The notes: generated from the letters alone by a model not told the origin. Shown: positions 31,735-45,165, counted from the stretch's first letter. The stretch: DNA of 64,000 nt from Megaustenia siamemsis (GCA_032433765.1 JAVIAB010000073.1:60609552-60673551), one strand, 5' to 3'. Program-made: numbers and translations.

Positions 31735-33610
31735 GTGCATACTCAGCCTGTCAGTGTGTTGTGCTCACTTCTACAATGCGTATACGTAGCGTGTCAGTGT
31801 GTTGTGCTCACTTCTACAATGCGTATACGTAGCGTGTCAGTGTGTTGTGCTCACTTCTACAATGTGTTTACTTAGCCTGTCAGTGTGTTGTGCTCACTTC
31901 TACAATGTGCATACTTAGCCTGTCAGTGTGTTGTGCTCACTTCTACAATGCGTATACGTAGCGTGTCAGTGTGTTGTGCTCACTTCTACAATGCGTATAC
32001 GTAGCGTGTCAGTGTGTTGTGCTCACTTCTACAATGTGTTTACTTAGCCTGTCAGTGTGTTGTGCTCACTTCTACAATGTGTATACGTAGCGTGTCAGTG
32101 TGTTGTGCTCACTTCTACAATGTGTTTACTTAGCCTGTCAGTGTGTTGTGCTCACTTCTACAATGTGTATACGTAGCGTGTCAGTGTGTTGTGCTCACTT
32201 CTACAATGTGTTTACTTAGCCTGTCAGTGTGTTGTGCTCACTTCTACAATGTGTATACGTAGCCTGTCAGTGTGTTGTGCTCATTTCTACAATGTGTATA
32301 CGTAGCGTGTCAGTGTGTTGTGCTCACTTCTACAATGCGTATACGTAGCGTGTCAGTGTGTTGTGCTCACTTCTACAATGTGTTTACTTAGCGTGTCAGT
32401 GTGTTGTGCTCACCTCTGCAATGTGTATACGTAGCGTGTCAGTGTGTTGTGCTCACTTCTACAATGTGTATACGTTGCGTGTCAGTGTGTTGTGCTCACT
32501 TCTACAATGTGCATACTTAGCCTGTCAGTGTGTTGTGCTCACTTCTACAATGCGTATACGTAGCGTGTCAGTGTGTTGTGCTCACTTCTACAATGTGTTT
32601 ACTTAGCCTGTCAGTGTGTTGTGTTCACTTCTACAATGCGTATACGTAGCGTGTCAGTGTGTTGTGCTCACTTCTACAATGTGTTTACTTAGCCTGTCAG
32701 TGTGTTGTGCTCACTTCTACAATGCGTATACGTAGCGTGTCAGTGTGTTGTGCTCACTTCTACAATGTGCATACTTAGCCTGTCAGTGTGTTGTGCTCAC
32801 TTCTACAATGCGTATACGTAGCGTGTCAGTGTGTTGTGCTCACTTCTACAATGTGTTTACTTAGCCTGTCAGTGTGTTGTGTTCACTTCTACAATGCGTA
32901 TACGTAGCGTGTCAGTGTGTTGTGCTCACTTCTACAATGTGTTTACTTAGCCTGTCAGTGTGTTGTGCTCACTTCTACAATGCGTATACGTAGCGTGTCA
33001 GTGTGTTGTGCTCACTTCTACAATGTGTATACGTAGCCTGTCAGTGTGTTGTGCTCATTTCTACAATGTGTATACGTAGCGTGTCAGTGTGTTGTGCTCA
33101 CTTCTACAATGCGTATACGTAGCGTGTTAGTGTGTTGTGCTCACTTCTACAATGTGTTTACTTAGCGTGTCAGTGTGTTGTGCTCACCTCTGCAATGTGT
33201 ATACGTAGCGTGTCAGTGTGTTGTGCTCACTTCTACAATGTGTATACGTTGCGTGTCAGTGTGTTGTGCTCACTTCTACAATGTGCATACTTAGCCTGTC
33301 AGTGTGTTGTGCTCACTTCTACAATGTGTATACGTAGCGTGTCAGTGTGTTGTGCTCACTTCTACAATGTGCATACTTAGCGTGTCAGTGTGTTGTGCTC
33401 ACTTCTACAATGCGTATACGTAGCGTGTCAGTGTGTTGTGCTCACTTCTACAATGTGCATACTTAGCCTGTCAGTGTGTTGTGCTCACTTCTACAATGCG
33501 TATACGTAGCGTGTCAGTGTGTTGTGCTCATTCTACAATGCGTATACGTAGCGTGTCAGTGTGTTGTGCTCACTTCTACAATGTGTATATGCAGCCTGTC
33601 AGTGTGTTGT
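31735..33610. repeat. 43-bp satellite
   Basis: About 43 units with GTGTCAGTGTGTTGTGCTCA, CTTCTACAATGCGTATACGT and AGC. Two subtypes (TATACGTAGC and TTTACTTAGC) alternate, and a long block is repeated: the units at about 32340-32600 and 33113-33370 are nearly identical, about 774 bp (18 units) apart. The last unit (33597-33630) reverts to GTGTCCACTTGTTA of the 45-bp family. Confidence 0.92.
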
Positions 33611-33893
33611 GTCCACTTGTTACATATTGTGTATACCCTGACTCATCTGTGTATTGCGTCATTTTCTAAAAACAAAGTGAGCTGAGAGGTTTAAGTACTA
33701 GAACAAGACTAATATGCTCACCCCATTACCTATACGTTGACACATAAATCAATAATGTCATAATTGTAGATTTATTAATTGCATTCAAATATACTTGCAA
33801 ATATGTTGAAAAGGGACAGGTACTTCTGTAAAAGTTAACAACAACAATAATACACATTAGTATGTAAACGCTGATGAAACAGTATTCAAAAAA
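33611..33893. other. Unassigned AT-rich spacer
   Basis: Nothing recognised. Confidence 0.3.
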
Positions 33894-34137
33894 GTAAAGT
33901 ACCCCCGTCACGTCAAGTGGCGTATAGGGAATATGGTGTTAGTGACCATAAATTTTACAGACCTTCAGCACATGATTTTTGGGGTAATGTGGTCGGTAAA
34001 ACGCCCGTGCTGCTTTACTTTCCCAGGAAAAAAATCCGGTACCCTTTAAAGGCTGGGTGAAACGGAAGCCGTCGGTTGGGATCGAACACTACCTCTTGTC
34101 CTTTGTAGTTCAGTTCACTAACTCCAGAGCTATCGCA
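33894..34137 (-). mobile_element. tRNA-derived SINE
   Basis: Same family as 5111-5374, minus strand, with B box GGTTCGATC intact and the 5' end stopping at GCGATAGCTC. Imperfect TSD-like flanks: AAACAGTATTCAAAA on the left and AAACAATATACAAAA on the right (two mismatches), so an older copy. Confidence 0.82.
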
Positions 34138-34289
34138 AACAATATACAAAAGTAATGGAATTAAATACTACACCGATTATAAGCTCGTAACAGTTTGTAT
34201 AGTTGAGTTACATCTTAAATATAAAAACTGTTACGAGCTTATAATACGAGATGTTAATGTCATTTATATTCTGATAAACAAGTGTGCTT

Positions 34290-35299
34290 TCTAAGCCTTT
34301 TTTCCTAGCAAAATTACGAATCACTTCAGCAAAATCAATTGTTTTTTTAAGATCAGACTAAATACTGAATATTAGCAAATCTGCCAGTCGCCCCTTGTGA
34401 ACATGGTCGATCTTAGATAATGTTTTATCAGCTTTAGATAATTGAGTGAGCGCTCTGTAGAGGCGACAGTGGTAGGACTTTGTTTACAGAATTAGGACGT
34501 AGACACAACTATTTGGAAAGACTCCTTCCAGCTTGTCCAGAAATTAAATAGCTCCAATCGACTCAGTTACCCTCTCCAAATTTTGCTTGATATACAGATG
34601 ACAAGTGACTTATCTCCGCTTACAAGATCTTCACTGATATCAGGGGTATATAGATCTGCCAGTAATTTAGATTTTTCTTTCAAGTCATCTTGAGGAGTTG
34701 ATAAGTACTTCCAGAGAAAGCTAAACTTCTCAGAAATGTTTACTGCAGCATTGAAACGAACAGTCAGTCCACCAACAACATTATCCAATATTACATAGAA
34801 GACAGAATTTCTGAAATATGCTTCCTCAAGGAATTAATCAATTTCATCTTGTTTTGACACATCAGCTTCTAATGTAGCGCTTTCATCTTGCAACTTCTTT
34901 CTTTTGCGTTTTGCTTCATCCCTAGTTCAAGAGAGTTTCACTTCTATGCACACATTAGAAGCACCAAGCTTAGCTTCGCTCCACACACTTTCGCAGTTGT
35001 TCCGAAGATTTATCAGTTCTGTAATCATGCTATGTAAGTTTCAACATCCAGTGTTGCATTTCTGAACTGAGTAACCTTGTTACAGATTTCAAGTGCAACT
35101 AATACTCTGTTCCATACAACAGACATTATCAAACAAATGAAGGAACTGACATCAGACAAAGCCCCATTAAGCTCTGTTCTTGTTTTGGCAGTTAGGTTCA
35201 ACTCCAAGAGCTAATTTGATACCTGAAGGTGGGCAACAAAGGGCTTTATACTTTCAACACGATCTGACCATCACTTGTTAGACATGCCGCGAAGAGAAC
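34290..35299 (-). pseudogene. hAT transposase relic, C-terminal part (ZMYM1-like)
   Basis: Minus-strand frames in order: out of the 47-bp array, QRWEILRMCIGCSLRGMSN, SDRVESIKPF, LELNLTAKTRTELNGALSD, VSSFICLIMSVVW, VALEICNKVTQFRNATLDVE, then DNVVGGLTVRF with FSFLWKYLS, and the end ERSLNYLKLIKHYLRSTM. The last block is the hAT C-terminal dimerisation region. The middle blocks match the layout of TTF-type/ZMYM1-like hAT transposases. Three or more stops and frame shifts make it dead. The rest of the protein continues at 40707 and 43506 on the other sides of two satellites. As the flanking codons show, both satellites grew inside this gene. Confidence 0.8.
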
Positions 35300-38200
35300 A
35301 ACCAATGCACATCCGCAAGATCTCCCATCGCTGTGGACTAGAAATAAACCAATGCACATCTGCAAGATCTCCCATCGCTGTGGACTAGAACTAAACCAAT
35401 GCACATCTGCAAGATCTCCCATCGTTGTGGACTAGAAATAAACCAATGCACATCTGCAAGATCTCCCATCGTGGTGGACTAGAAATAAACCAATGCACAT
35501 CTGCAAGATCTCCCATCGTTGTGGACTAGAAATAAACCAATGCACATCTGCAAGATCTCCCATCGTTGTGGACTAGAAATAAACCAATGCACATCTGCAA
35601 GATCTCCCATCGTGGTGGACTAGAACTAAACCAATGCACATCTGCAAGATCTCCCATCGTTGTGGACTAGAACTAAACCAATGCACATCTGCAAGATCTC
35701 CCATCGTTGTGGACTAGAACTAAACCAATGCACATCTGCAAGATCTCCCATCGTTGTGGACTAGAACTAAACCAATGCACATCTGCAAGATCTCCCATCG
35801 TTGTGGACTAGAACTAAACCAATGCACATCTGCAAGATCTCCCATCGCTGTGGACTAGAACTAAACCAATGCACATCTGCAAGATCTCCCATCGTTGTGG
35901 ACTAGAACTAAACCAATGCACATCTGCAAGATCTCCCATCGTTGTGGACTAGAACTAAACCAATGCACATCTGCAAGATCTCCCATCGTTGTGGACTAGA
36001 ACTAAACCAATGCACATCTGCAAGATCTCCCATCGTTGTGGACTAGAAATAAACCAATGCACATCTGCAAGATCTCCCATCGTGGTGGACTAGAACTAAA
36101 CCAATGCACATCTGCAAGATCTCCCATCGTTGTGGACTAGAACTAAACCAATGCACATCTGCAAGATCTCCCATCGTGGTGGACTAGAACTAAACCAATG
36201 CACATCTGCAAGATCTCCCATCGTTGTGGACTAGAACTAAACCAATGCACATCTGCAAGATCTCCCATCGTGGTGGACTAGAACTAAACCAATGCACATC
36301 CGCAAGATCTCCCATCGCTGTGGACTAGAAATAAACCAATGCACATCTGCAAGATCTCCCATCGTGGTGGACTAGAAATAAACCAATGCACATCTGCAAG
36401 ATCTCCCATCGTTGTGGACTAGAAATAAACCAATGCACATCTGCAAGATCTCCCATCGTGGTGGACTAGAACTAAACCAATGCACATCTGCAAGATCTCC
36501 CATCGTGGTGGACTAGAACTAAACCAATGCACATCTGCAAGATCTCCCATCGCTGTGGACTAGAACTAAACCAATGCACATCTGCAAGATCTCCCATCGC
36601 TGTGGACTAGAACTAAACCAATGCACATCTGCAAGATCTCCCATCGCTGTGGACTAGAACTAAACCAATGCACATCCGCAAGATCTCCCATCGTTGTGGA
36701 CTAGAACTAAACCAATGCACATCCGCAAGATCTCCCATCGCTGTGGACTAGAACTAAACCAATGCACATCCGCAAGATCTCCCATCGTTGTGGACTAGAA
36801 ATAAACCAATGCACATCCGCAAGATCTCCCATCGCTGTGGACTAGAACTAAACCAATGCACATCCGCAAGATCTCCCATCGCTGTGGACTAGAACTAAAC
36901 CAATGCACATCCGCAAGATCTCCCATCGCTGTGGACTAGAACTAAACCAATGCACATCTGCAAGATCTCCCATCGTGGTGGACTAGAACTAAACCAATGC
37001 ACATCTGCAAGATCTCCCATCGTGGTGGACTAGAAATAAACCAATGCACATCCGCAAGATCTCCCATCGTGGTGGACTAGAACTAAACCAATGCACATCT
37101 GCAAGATCTCCCATCGTTGTGGACTAGAACTAAACCAATGCACATCTGCAAGATCTCCCATCGTGGTGGACTAGAACTAAACCAATGCACATCTGCAAGA
37201 TCTCCCATCGTTGTGGACTAGAACTAAACCAATGCACATCTGCAAGATCTCCCATCGTGGTGGACTAGAACTAAACCAATGCACATCCGCAAGATCTCCC
37301 ATCGCTGTGGACTAGAAATAAACCAGTGCACATCTGCAAGATCTCCCATCGTGGTGGACTAGAAATAAACCAATGCACATCTGCAAGATCTCCCATCGTG
37401 GTGGACTAGAAATAAACCAATGCACATCTGCAAGATCTCCCATCGTGGTGGACTAGAACTAAACCAATGCACATCTGCAAGATCTCCCATCGCTGTGGAC
37501 TAGAACTAAACCAATGCACATCTGCAAGATCTCCCATCGCTGTGGACTAGAACTAAACCAATGCACATCTGCAAGATCTCCCATCGCTGTGGACTAGAAC
37601 TAAACCAATGCACATCCGCAAGATCTCCCATCGTTGTGGACTAGAACTAAACCAATGCACATCCGCAAGATCTCCCATCGCTGTGGACTAGAACTAAACC
37701 AATGCACATCCGCAAGATCTCCCATCGTTGTGGACTAGAAATAAACCAATGCACATCCGCAAGATCTCCCATCGCTGTGGACTAGAACTAAACCAATGCA
37801 CATCCGCAAGATCTCCCATCGCTGTGGACTAGAACTAAACCAATGCACATCCGCAAGATCTCCCATCGCTGTGGACTAGAACTAAACCAATGCACATCTG
37901 CAAGATCTCCCATCGTGGTGGACTAGAACTAAACCAATGCACATCTGCAAGATCTCCCATCGTGGTGGACTAGAAATAAACCAATGCACATCTGCAAGAT
38001 CTCCCATCGTGGTGGACTAGAACTAAACCAATGCACATCTGCAAGATCTCCCATCGTGGTGGACTAGAACTAAACCAATGCACATCTGCAAGATCTCCCA
38101 TCGTGGTGGACTAGAACTAAACCAATGCACATCTGCAAGATCTCCCATCGTGGTGGACTAGAACTAAACCAATGCACATCTGCAAGATCTCCCATCGTGG

Positions 38201-40706
38201 TGGACTAGAACTAAACCAATGCACATCTGCAAGATCTCCCATCGCTGTGGACTAGAACTAAACCAATGCACATCTGCAAGATCTCCCATCGCTGTGGACT
38301 AGAACTAAACCAATGCACATCTGCAAGATCTCCCATCGTTGTGGACTAGAACTAAACCAATGCACATCCGCAAGATCTCCCATCGTGGTGGACTAGAACT
38401 AAACCAATGCACATCTGCAAGATCTCCCATCGTGGTGGACTAGAACTAAACCAATGCACATCTGCAAGATCTCCCATCGCTGTGGACTAGAACTAAACCA
38501 ATGCACATCCGCAAGATCTCCCATCGCTGTGGACTAGAACTAAATCAATGCACATCTGCAAGATCTCCCATCGTTGTGGACTAGAACTAAACCAATGCAC
38601 ATCTGCAAGATCTCCCATCGTTGTGGACTAGAACTAAACCAATGCACATCTGCAAGATCTCCCATCGTGGTGGACTAGAAATAAACCAATGCACATCTGC
38701 AAGATCTCCCATCGTGGTGGACTAGAACTAAACCAATGCACATCTGCAAGATCTCCCATCGCTGTGGACTAGAACTAAACCAATGCACATCTGCAAGATC
38801 TCCCATCGTGGTGGACTAGAACTAAACCAATGCACATCTGCAAGATCTCCCATCGCTGTGGACTAGAACTAAACCAATGCACATCTGCAAGATCTCCCAT
38901 CGTTGTGGACTAGAACTAAACCAATGCACATCCGCAAGATCTCCCATCGTTGTGGACTAGAAATAAACCAATGCACATCTGCAAGATCTCCCATCGTTGT
39001 GGACTAGAACTAAACCAATGCACATCCGCAAGATCTCCCATCGCTGTGGACTAGAACTAAACCAATGCACATCCGCAAGATCTCCCATCGCTGTGGACTA
39101 GAAATAAACCAATGCACATCTGCAAGATCTCCCATCGTTGTGGACTAGAACTAAACCAATGCACATCCGCAAGATCTCCCATCGTGGTGGACTAGAACTA
39201 AACCAATGCACATCTGCAAGATCTCCCATCGTGGTGGACTAGAACTAAACCAATGCACATCTGCAAGATCTCCCATCGTTGTGGACTAGAAATAAACCAA
39301 TGCACATCCGCAAGATCTCCCATCGCTGTGGACTAGAAATAAACCAATGCACATCTGCAAGATCTCCCATCGTTGTGGACTAGAAATAAACCAATGCACA
39401 TCCGCAAGATCTCCCATCGTGGTGGACTAGAACTAAACCAATGCACATCTGCAAGATCTCCCATCGTGGTGGACTAGAACTAAACCAATGCACATCTGCA
39501 AGATCTCCCATCGTTGTGGACTAGAAATAAACCAATGCACATCTGCAAGATCTCCCATCGTTGTGGACTAGAAATAAACCAATGCACATCTGCAAGATCT
39601 CCCATCGTTGTGGACTAGAAATAAACCAATGCACATCCGCAAGATCTCCCATCGTGGTGGACTAGAACTAAACCAATGCACATCTGCAAGATCTCCCATC
39701 GTGGTGGACTAGAACTAAACCAATGCACATCTGCAAGATCTCCCATCGTGGTGGACTAGAACTAAACCAATGCACATCTGCAAGATCTCCCATCGTGGTG
39801 GACTAGAACTAAACCAATGCACATCTGCAAGATCTCCCATCGTGGTGGACTAGAACTAAACCAATGCACATCTGCAAGATCTCCCATCGCTGTGGACTAG
39901 AACTAAACCAATGCACATCCGCAAGATCTCCCATCGCTGTGGACTAGAACTAAATCAATGCACATCTGCAAGATCTCCCATCGTTGTGGACTAGAACTAA
40001 ACCAATGCACATCTGCAAGATCTCCCATCGTTGTGGACTAGAACTAAACCAATGCACATCTGCAAGATCTCCCATCGTGGTGGACTAGAAATAAACCAAT
40101 GCACATCTGCAAGATCTCCCATCGTGGTGGACTAGAACTAAACCAATGCACATCTGCAAGATCTCCCATCGTTGTGGACTAGAACTAAACCAATGCACAT
40201 CTGCAAGATCTCCCATCGTTGTGGACTAGAAATAAACCAATGCACATCTGCAAGATCTCCCATCGTGGTGGACTAGAACTAAACCAATGCACATCTGCAA
40301 GATCTCCCATCGTTGTGGACTAGAACTAAACCAATGCACATCTGCAAGATCTCCCATCGCTGTGGACTAGAACTAAACCAATGCACATCCGCAAGATCTC
40401 CCATCGCTGTGGACTAGAAATAAACCAATGCACATCCGCAAGATCTCCCATCGCTGTGGACTAGAAATAAACCAATGCACATCCGCAAGATCTCCCATCG
40501 CTGTGGACTAGAAATAAACCAATGCACATCCGCAAGATCTCCCATCGCTGTGGACTAGAAATAAACCAATGCACATCCGCAAGATCTCCCATCGCTGTGG
40601 ACTAGAAATAAACCAATGCACATCCGCAAGATCTCCCATCGCTGTGGACTAGAAATAAACCAATGCACATCCGCAAGATCTCCCATCGCTGTGAACTAGA
40701 ACTAAA
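35300..40706. repeat. 47-bp satellite derived from the hAT relic, ~115 copies
   Basis: Unit: ACCAATGCACATC(T/C)GCAAGA, TCTCCCATCG(T/C)TGTGGACTA, GAACTAA. On the minus strand one unit reads SSPQRWEILRMCIG in the frame that enters and leaves the array, so the monomer is hAT coding sequence. The length is not divisible by three. Blocks are repeated at 987 bp (21 units; 36298 and 37285) and 1410 bp (30 units; the rare AAATCAATG variant at 38542 and 39952), showing segmental amplification. Confidence 0.95.
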
Positions 40707-41308
40707 CAACATGAAGACAGTCTGTACAGGTCCAAGTATGCTGTGCCTTCAGGGATGCATTCTGCGGCATCATTTCCACACAAATTAAGTGTGTGGCTTC
40801 TACACGGTGACAATAAAGCTGTTGCACGTTGCTCAAGTATTTTTGCTTGTGCACCTTTATATTTCCCTGCCATGTTAGCTACATTGTCATAGCCCTGTGC
40901 AAGCCAATCTGACAATGTGTTCTTTCAATGTTTCTTCTATCGTATATGCCATGTCATATCCTGTCTAATGCCATGTCATATCCTGTCTTATGCCATGTTC
41001 CAACAAACTGTAAACATCATTCTACAATTTCCTACTAGTTTTCATATGATATTACATAACGCAACAAGAAATGTTGTTTGTTCAACCTGGAATGAATCTG
41101 GCGTAGAATCAACAACAGAAAAGTACTTTGCAGTTTTCCTGACCTCGAACATGTTTTACAGGTGAGGAACATTCATCAATGAACTCGTTTTGTGAAGCAG
41201 TACTGAGATAACGTACTTGAAGTCGTTCTCACTTTTCTAGTGACCCTTTAACTTGCAACACATGTGACTCTTTAATTTGCAACACATGTTCTTTTAGAGT
41301 TGGATCCC
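40707..41308 (-). pseudogene. hAT transposase relic, central part
   Basis: Minus frames: out of the 52-bp array, VLELWSHWDPTLKEHVLQI, YLSTASQNEFIDECSS, VEQTTFLV in decayed form, LSDWLAQGYDNVANMAGKYK, GAQAKILEQ, CRSHTLNLCGNDAAECIPEG, then VQTVFMLFSSSSQRWEIL into the 47-bp array. G-Y-D-N-x-A-N-M-A-G-K-Y-x-G-x-Q and C-x-x-H-x-L-N-L are strongly conserved in this hAT group. Stops are present. A perfect 20-bp tandem duplication of CATGTCATATCCTGTCT-type sequence (about 40950-41000) has also arisen here. Confidence 0.82.
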
Positions 41309-43505
41309 AATGAGACCACAACTCTAAGACTCCCAGAGAATTTCCATTGACTTTTTCATCAATGAGACCACAACTCTAAGACTCCCAGAAAATTTCCATT
41401 GACTTTTTCATCAATGAGACCACAATTCTAAGACTCCCAGAAAATTTCCATTGACTTTTTCATCAATGAGACCACAACTCTAAGACTCCCAGAAAATTTC
41501 CATTGACTTTTTCATCAATGAGACCACAACTCTAAGACTCCCAGAAAATTTCCATTGACTTTTTCATCAATGAGACCACAACTCTAAGACTCCCAGAAAA
41601 TTTCCATTGACTTTTTCATCAATGAGACCACAACTCTAAGACTCCCAGAAAATTTCCATTGACTTTTTCATCAATGAGACCACAACTCTAAGACTCCCAG
41701 AAAATTTCCATGGACTTGTTCACCAATGAGACCACAACTCTAAGACTCCCAGAAAATTTCCATTGACTTGTTCATCAATGAGACCACAACTCTAAGACTC
41801 CCAGAAAATTTCCATTGACTTTTTCACCAATGAGACCACAAGTCTATGACTCCCAGAAAATTTCCATGGACTTGTTCACCAATGAAACCACAACTCTATG
41901 ACTCCCAGAAAATTTCCATTGACTTGTTCACCAATGAGACCACAACTCTAAGACTCCCAGAAAATTTCCATTGACTTTTTCATCAATGAGACCACAACTC
42001 TAAGACTCCCAGAAAATATTTCCATGGACTTGTTCACCAATGAGACCACAACTCTATGACTCCCAGAAAATTTCCATTGACTTGTTCACCAATGAGACCA
42101 CAACTCTAAGACTCCCAGAAAATTTCCATGGACTTTTTCATCAATGAGACCACAAATCTAAGACTCCCAGAAAATTTCCATTGACTTTTTCATCAATGAG
42201 ACCACAACTCTATGACTCCGAGAAAATTTCCATTGACTTTTTCATCAATGAGACCACAACTCTAAGACTCCCAGAAAATTTCCATTGACTTTTTCACCAA
42301 TGAGACCACAACTGTATGACTTCCAGAAAATGTCCATGGACTTTTTCATCAATGAGACCACAACTCTAAGACTCCCAGAAAATTTCCATTGACTTTTTCA
42401 CCAATGAGACCACAACTCTAAGACTCCCAGAAAATTTCCATTGACTTTTTCACCAATGAGACCACAACTCTATGACTCCCAGAAAATTTCCATGGACTTT
42501 TTCACCAATGAGACCACAACTCTAAGACTCCCAGAAAATTTCCATTGACTTTTTCACCAATGAGACCACAACTCTATGACTCCCAGAAAATTTCCATTGA
42601 CTTGTTCACCAATGAGACCACAACTCTAAGACTCCCAGAAAATTTCCATGGACTTTTTCATCAATGAGACCACAACTCTAAGACTCCCAGAAAATTTCCA
42701 TTGACTTTTTCATCAATGAGACCACAACTCTAAGACTCCCAGAAAATTTCCATTGACTTTTTCACCAATGAGACCACAACTCTAAGACTCCCAGAAAATT
42801 TCCATTGACTTTTTCACCAATGAGACCACAACTCTATGACTCCCAGAAAATTTCCATGGACTTTTTCACCAATGAGACCACAACTCTAAGACTCCCAGAA
42901 AATTTCCATTGACTTTTTCACCAATGACACCACAACTCTATGACTCCCAGAAAATTTCCATTGACTTGTTCACCAATGAGACCACAACTCTAAGACTCCC
43001 AGAAAATTTCCATGGACTTTTTCATCAATGAGACCACAACTCTAAGACTCCCAGAAAATTTCCATTGACTTTTTCATCAATGAGACCACAACTCTATGAC
43101 TCCCAGAAAATTTCCATTGACTTTTTCATCAATGAGACCACAACTCTAAGACTCCCAGAAAATTTCCATTGACTTTTTCACCAATGACACCACAACTGTA
43201 TGACTCCCAGAAAATTTCCATGGACTTTTTCATCAATGAGACCACAACTCTAAGACTCCCAGAAAATTTCCATTGACTTTTTCACCAATGAGACCACAAC
43301 TCTAAGACTCCCAGAAAATTTCCATTGACTTTTTCACCTATGAGACCACAACTCTATGACTCCCAGAAAATTTCCATGGACTTTTTCACCAATGAGACCA
43401 CAACTCTAAGACTCCCAGAAAATTTCCATTGACTTTTTCACCAATGAGACCACAACTGTATGACTCCCAGAAAATGTCCAATGACTTTTTCATCAATGAG
43501 ACCAC
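41309..43505. repeat. 52-bp satellite derived from the hAT relic, ~42 copies
   Basis: Unit: AATGAGACCACAACTCTAAG, ACTCCCAGAAAATTTCCATT, GACTTTTTCA(T/C)C. On the minus strand one unit reads DEKVNGNFLGVLELWSH, continuous with ALRAVPSGLI on entry and with WDPTLKEHVLQI on exit, so the monomer is hAT coding sequence. Subtypes with TATGACTCC and CATGGACTT are intermixed. Confidence 0.95.
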
Positions 43506-44060
43506 TGGGAACTGCACGCAAAGCAAGGCCCCGTTTACCAGGGAATAGTACAACATATTTGGTTCGTTTCATAATGTTGTACCACGTGACAGATCCTGTT
43601 TCAACCGATGCCTCCAAAAGTGTGTCAATGACTTTGCCAGGTGACAGACGTCTTTCTAGTTCTCACCATGCCAGATAGCACTAACTTATGGCTAATCTTC
43701 TCTCATGTTCTGGAATGCGAATACACACTTTTCGTCACTTTTTAGCTGCCGACCATCCTTTTATTGATGCAAGCATTGATTTAGATGTTCAGCTAATGCT
43801 GCAACAAATCTTATTATTCCAAAATAATCGGCAAGAAAAGCCAAACAATTCTTGTTTAACTTCACTCCAGACAAGCCAATCTCCGTCATGTTTTTCATTA
43901 TATGAAACTTCGAGGTGTTAGAATACTTTAGGGAAAACCTGGCTATCTTTAACTTTGGGAAACGTTTTAGAAAAGCCAGTATGACCTTTACTAACATATT
44001 TTTCTATATCCAACTGAGAAGGGACATCTGTTACAAGAAGTCCAATACAAATTCAAGCAT
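43506..44060 (-). pseudogene. hAT transposase relic, N-terminal part
   Basis: Minus frames: IGLLVTDVPSQLDIEKYVS, SYNEKHDGDWLVWSEV, LFGFSCRLFW (TTF-type zinc-binding region), RKVCIRIPEHER (decayed H-E-x-S region), WHGEN/ERRLSPGKVIDTLLEASV, and FPGKRGLALRAVP. This is the usual beginning of ZMYM1-like hAT transposases, although frame shifts and stops (for example between FW and the next block) have killed it. Together the three parts cover most of a roughly 700-800 residue protein. Confidence 0.7.
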
Positions 44061-45165
44061 TCAACCTACTCTTCTCTTCATTATGTGTACCATGTCCAGA
44101 TTATGCAGACAATGAAGCACTGTCATCGTTCAACTGTTTCTATAAATCTTTCAATTGAGAATTTACCTGATCTGATGTTTCATGATAATCCAAACTGGTC
44201 TCACAAGATTCTCACCTTTGGTTCAGTTCTACACTTGTCTCACATTGTTCTGGATTTAAAGTTACATTTTGGTTTCGTTTGTTTTGCATTAACGCCAAAT
44301 TGAAAAAAGCGTTTGTCGCGTTTTTTTATTAATCTCATCACGTTTGTGTTTTTGAGCTGCAGATTTGTTAAGATGACATTTCATAACCATTCATAACTGA
44401 AATGAAATATAAAATATATCCATAAAGGATATGAAACTAAACTTACAAACTTAAATAAGTAATAGAACTAACACTCAATAAATGATATAAATAACTGTTG
44501 ACTGATGATCAGATTACAAAGGTTATTTCAAACAAGGCAGCAAGACGCTTTTGCCATGCACAAAAAGTATTAAATATATAGCGAATATTGCTTCTTTTTT
44601 AAAAAAAAATTGGTTTTGTAAAAAATGTATTTTAATTTTCCTCCTCATGGAACACCTTTGTGGTCCATTGGCCTCCTTTGAGGTCCATGGGCCCCCTTTG
44701 AGGTCCATCGGCCCAGAACAATGTACCGGCTGAACCCCCAACCCCGCTCCACAGGCCTGAAAAAAGTATAACAAGACAGATGATAGGCGTCTTGACCAAT
44801 CAAATCCAACAGATCAGATATATTTTCATTGAAACTAAATCACTCTAAAGTCTGTTATGTTATGTGCGTTATGTGCAATGACATGTTTCTTTCCTAAAGA
44901 CTAACATTATTCATTCACACCCATAGATCTGGTATGGCATGTATTCACATTACAGTCACTCAGTACTGTTTGGGTGTGAATTGTGTTGCACTTTACTGTT
45001 CGCAAGAAAGTGATGATTTTTGTGGTGAAATTAGTTCATTTTTAAACTGTGAAACTGTAACTGAGCTTGTGAGGAGATCCGTCAAATGTCTTTTCGGTTA
45101 TTGCGTGAGGACAGATGCAGTGTGTGGTCAATGCGCTGTCTGTGCCTCATGTACGGTGCTGTCCG
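44061..45165. other. No gene recognised
   Basis: AT-rich sequence possibly including a further 5' hAT remnant (to about 44300, minus). A short triplication of CCTTTGAGGTCCATGGGCC (about 44650-44712) is visible. Confidence 0.3.

Noticed and set aside
35300..43505. CRISPR-like appearance of regular arrays
   Set aside because: Units are contiguous with no unique spacers, and flanks are eukaryotic hAT codons.
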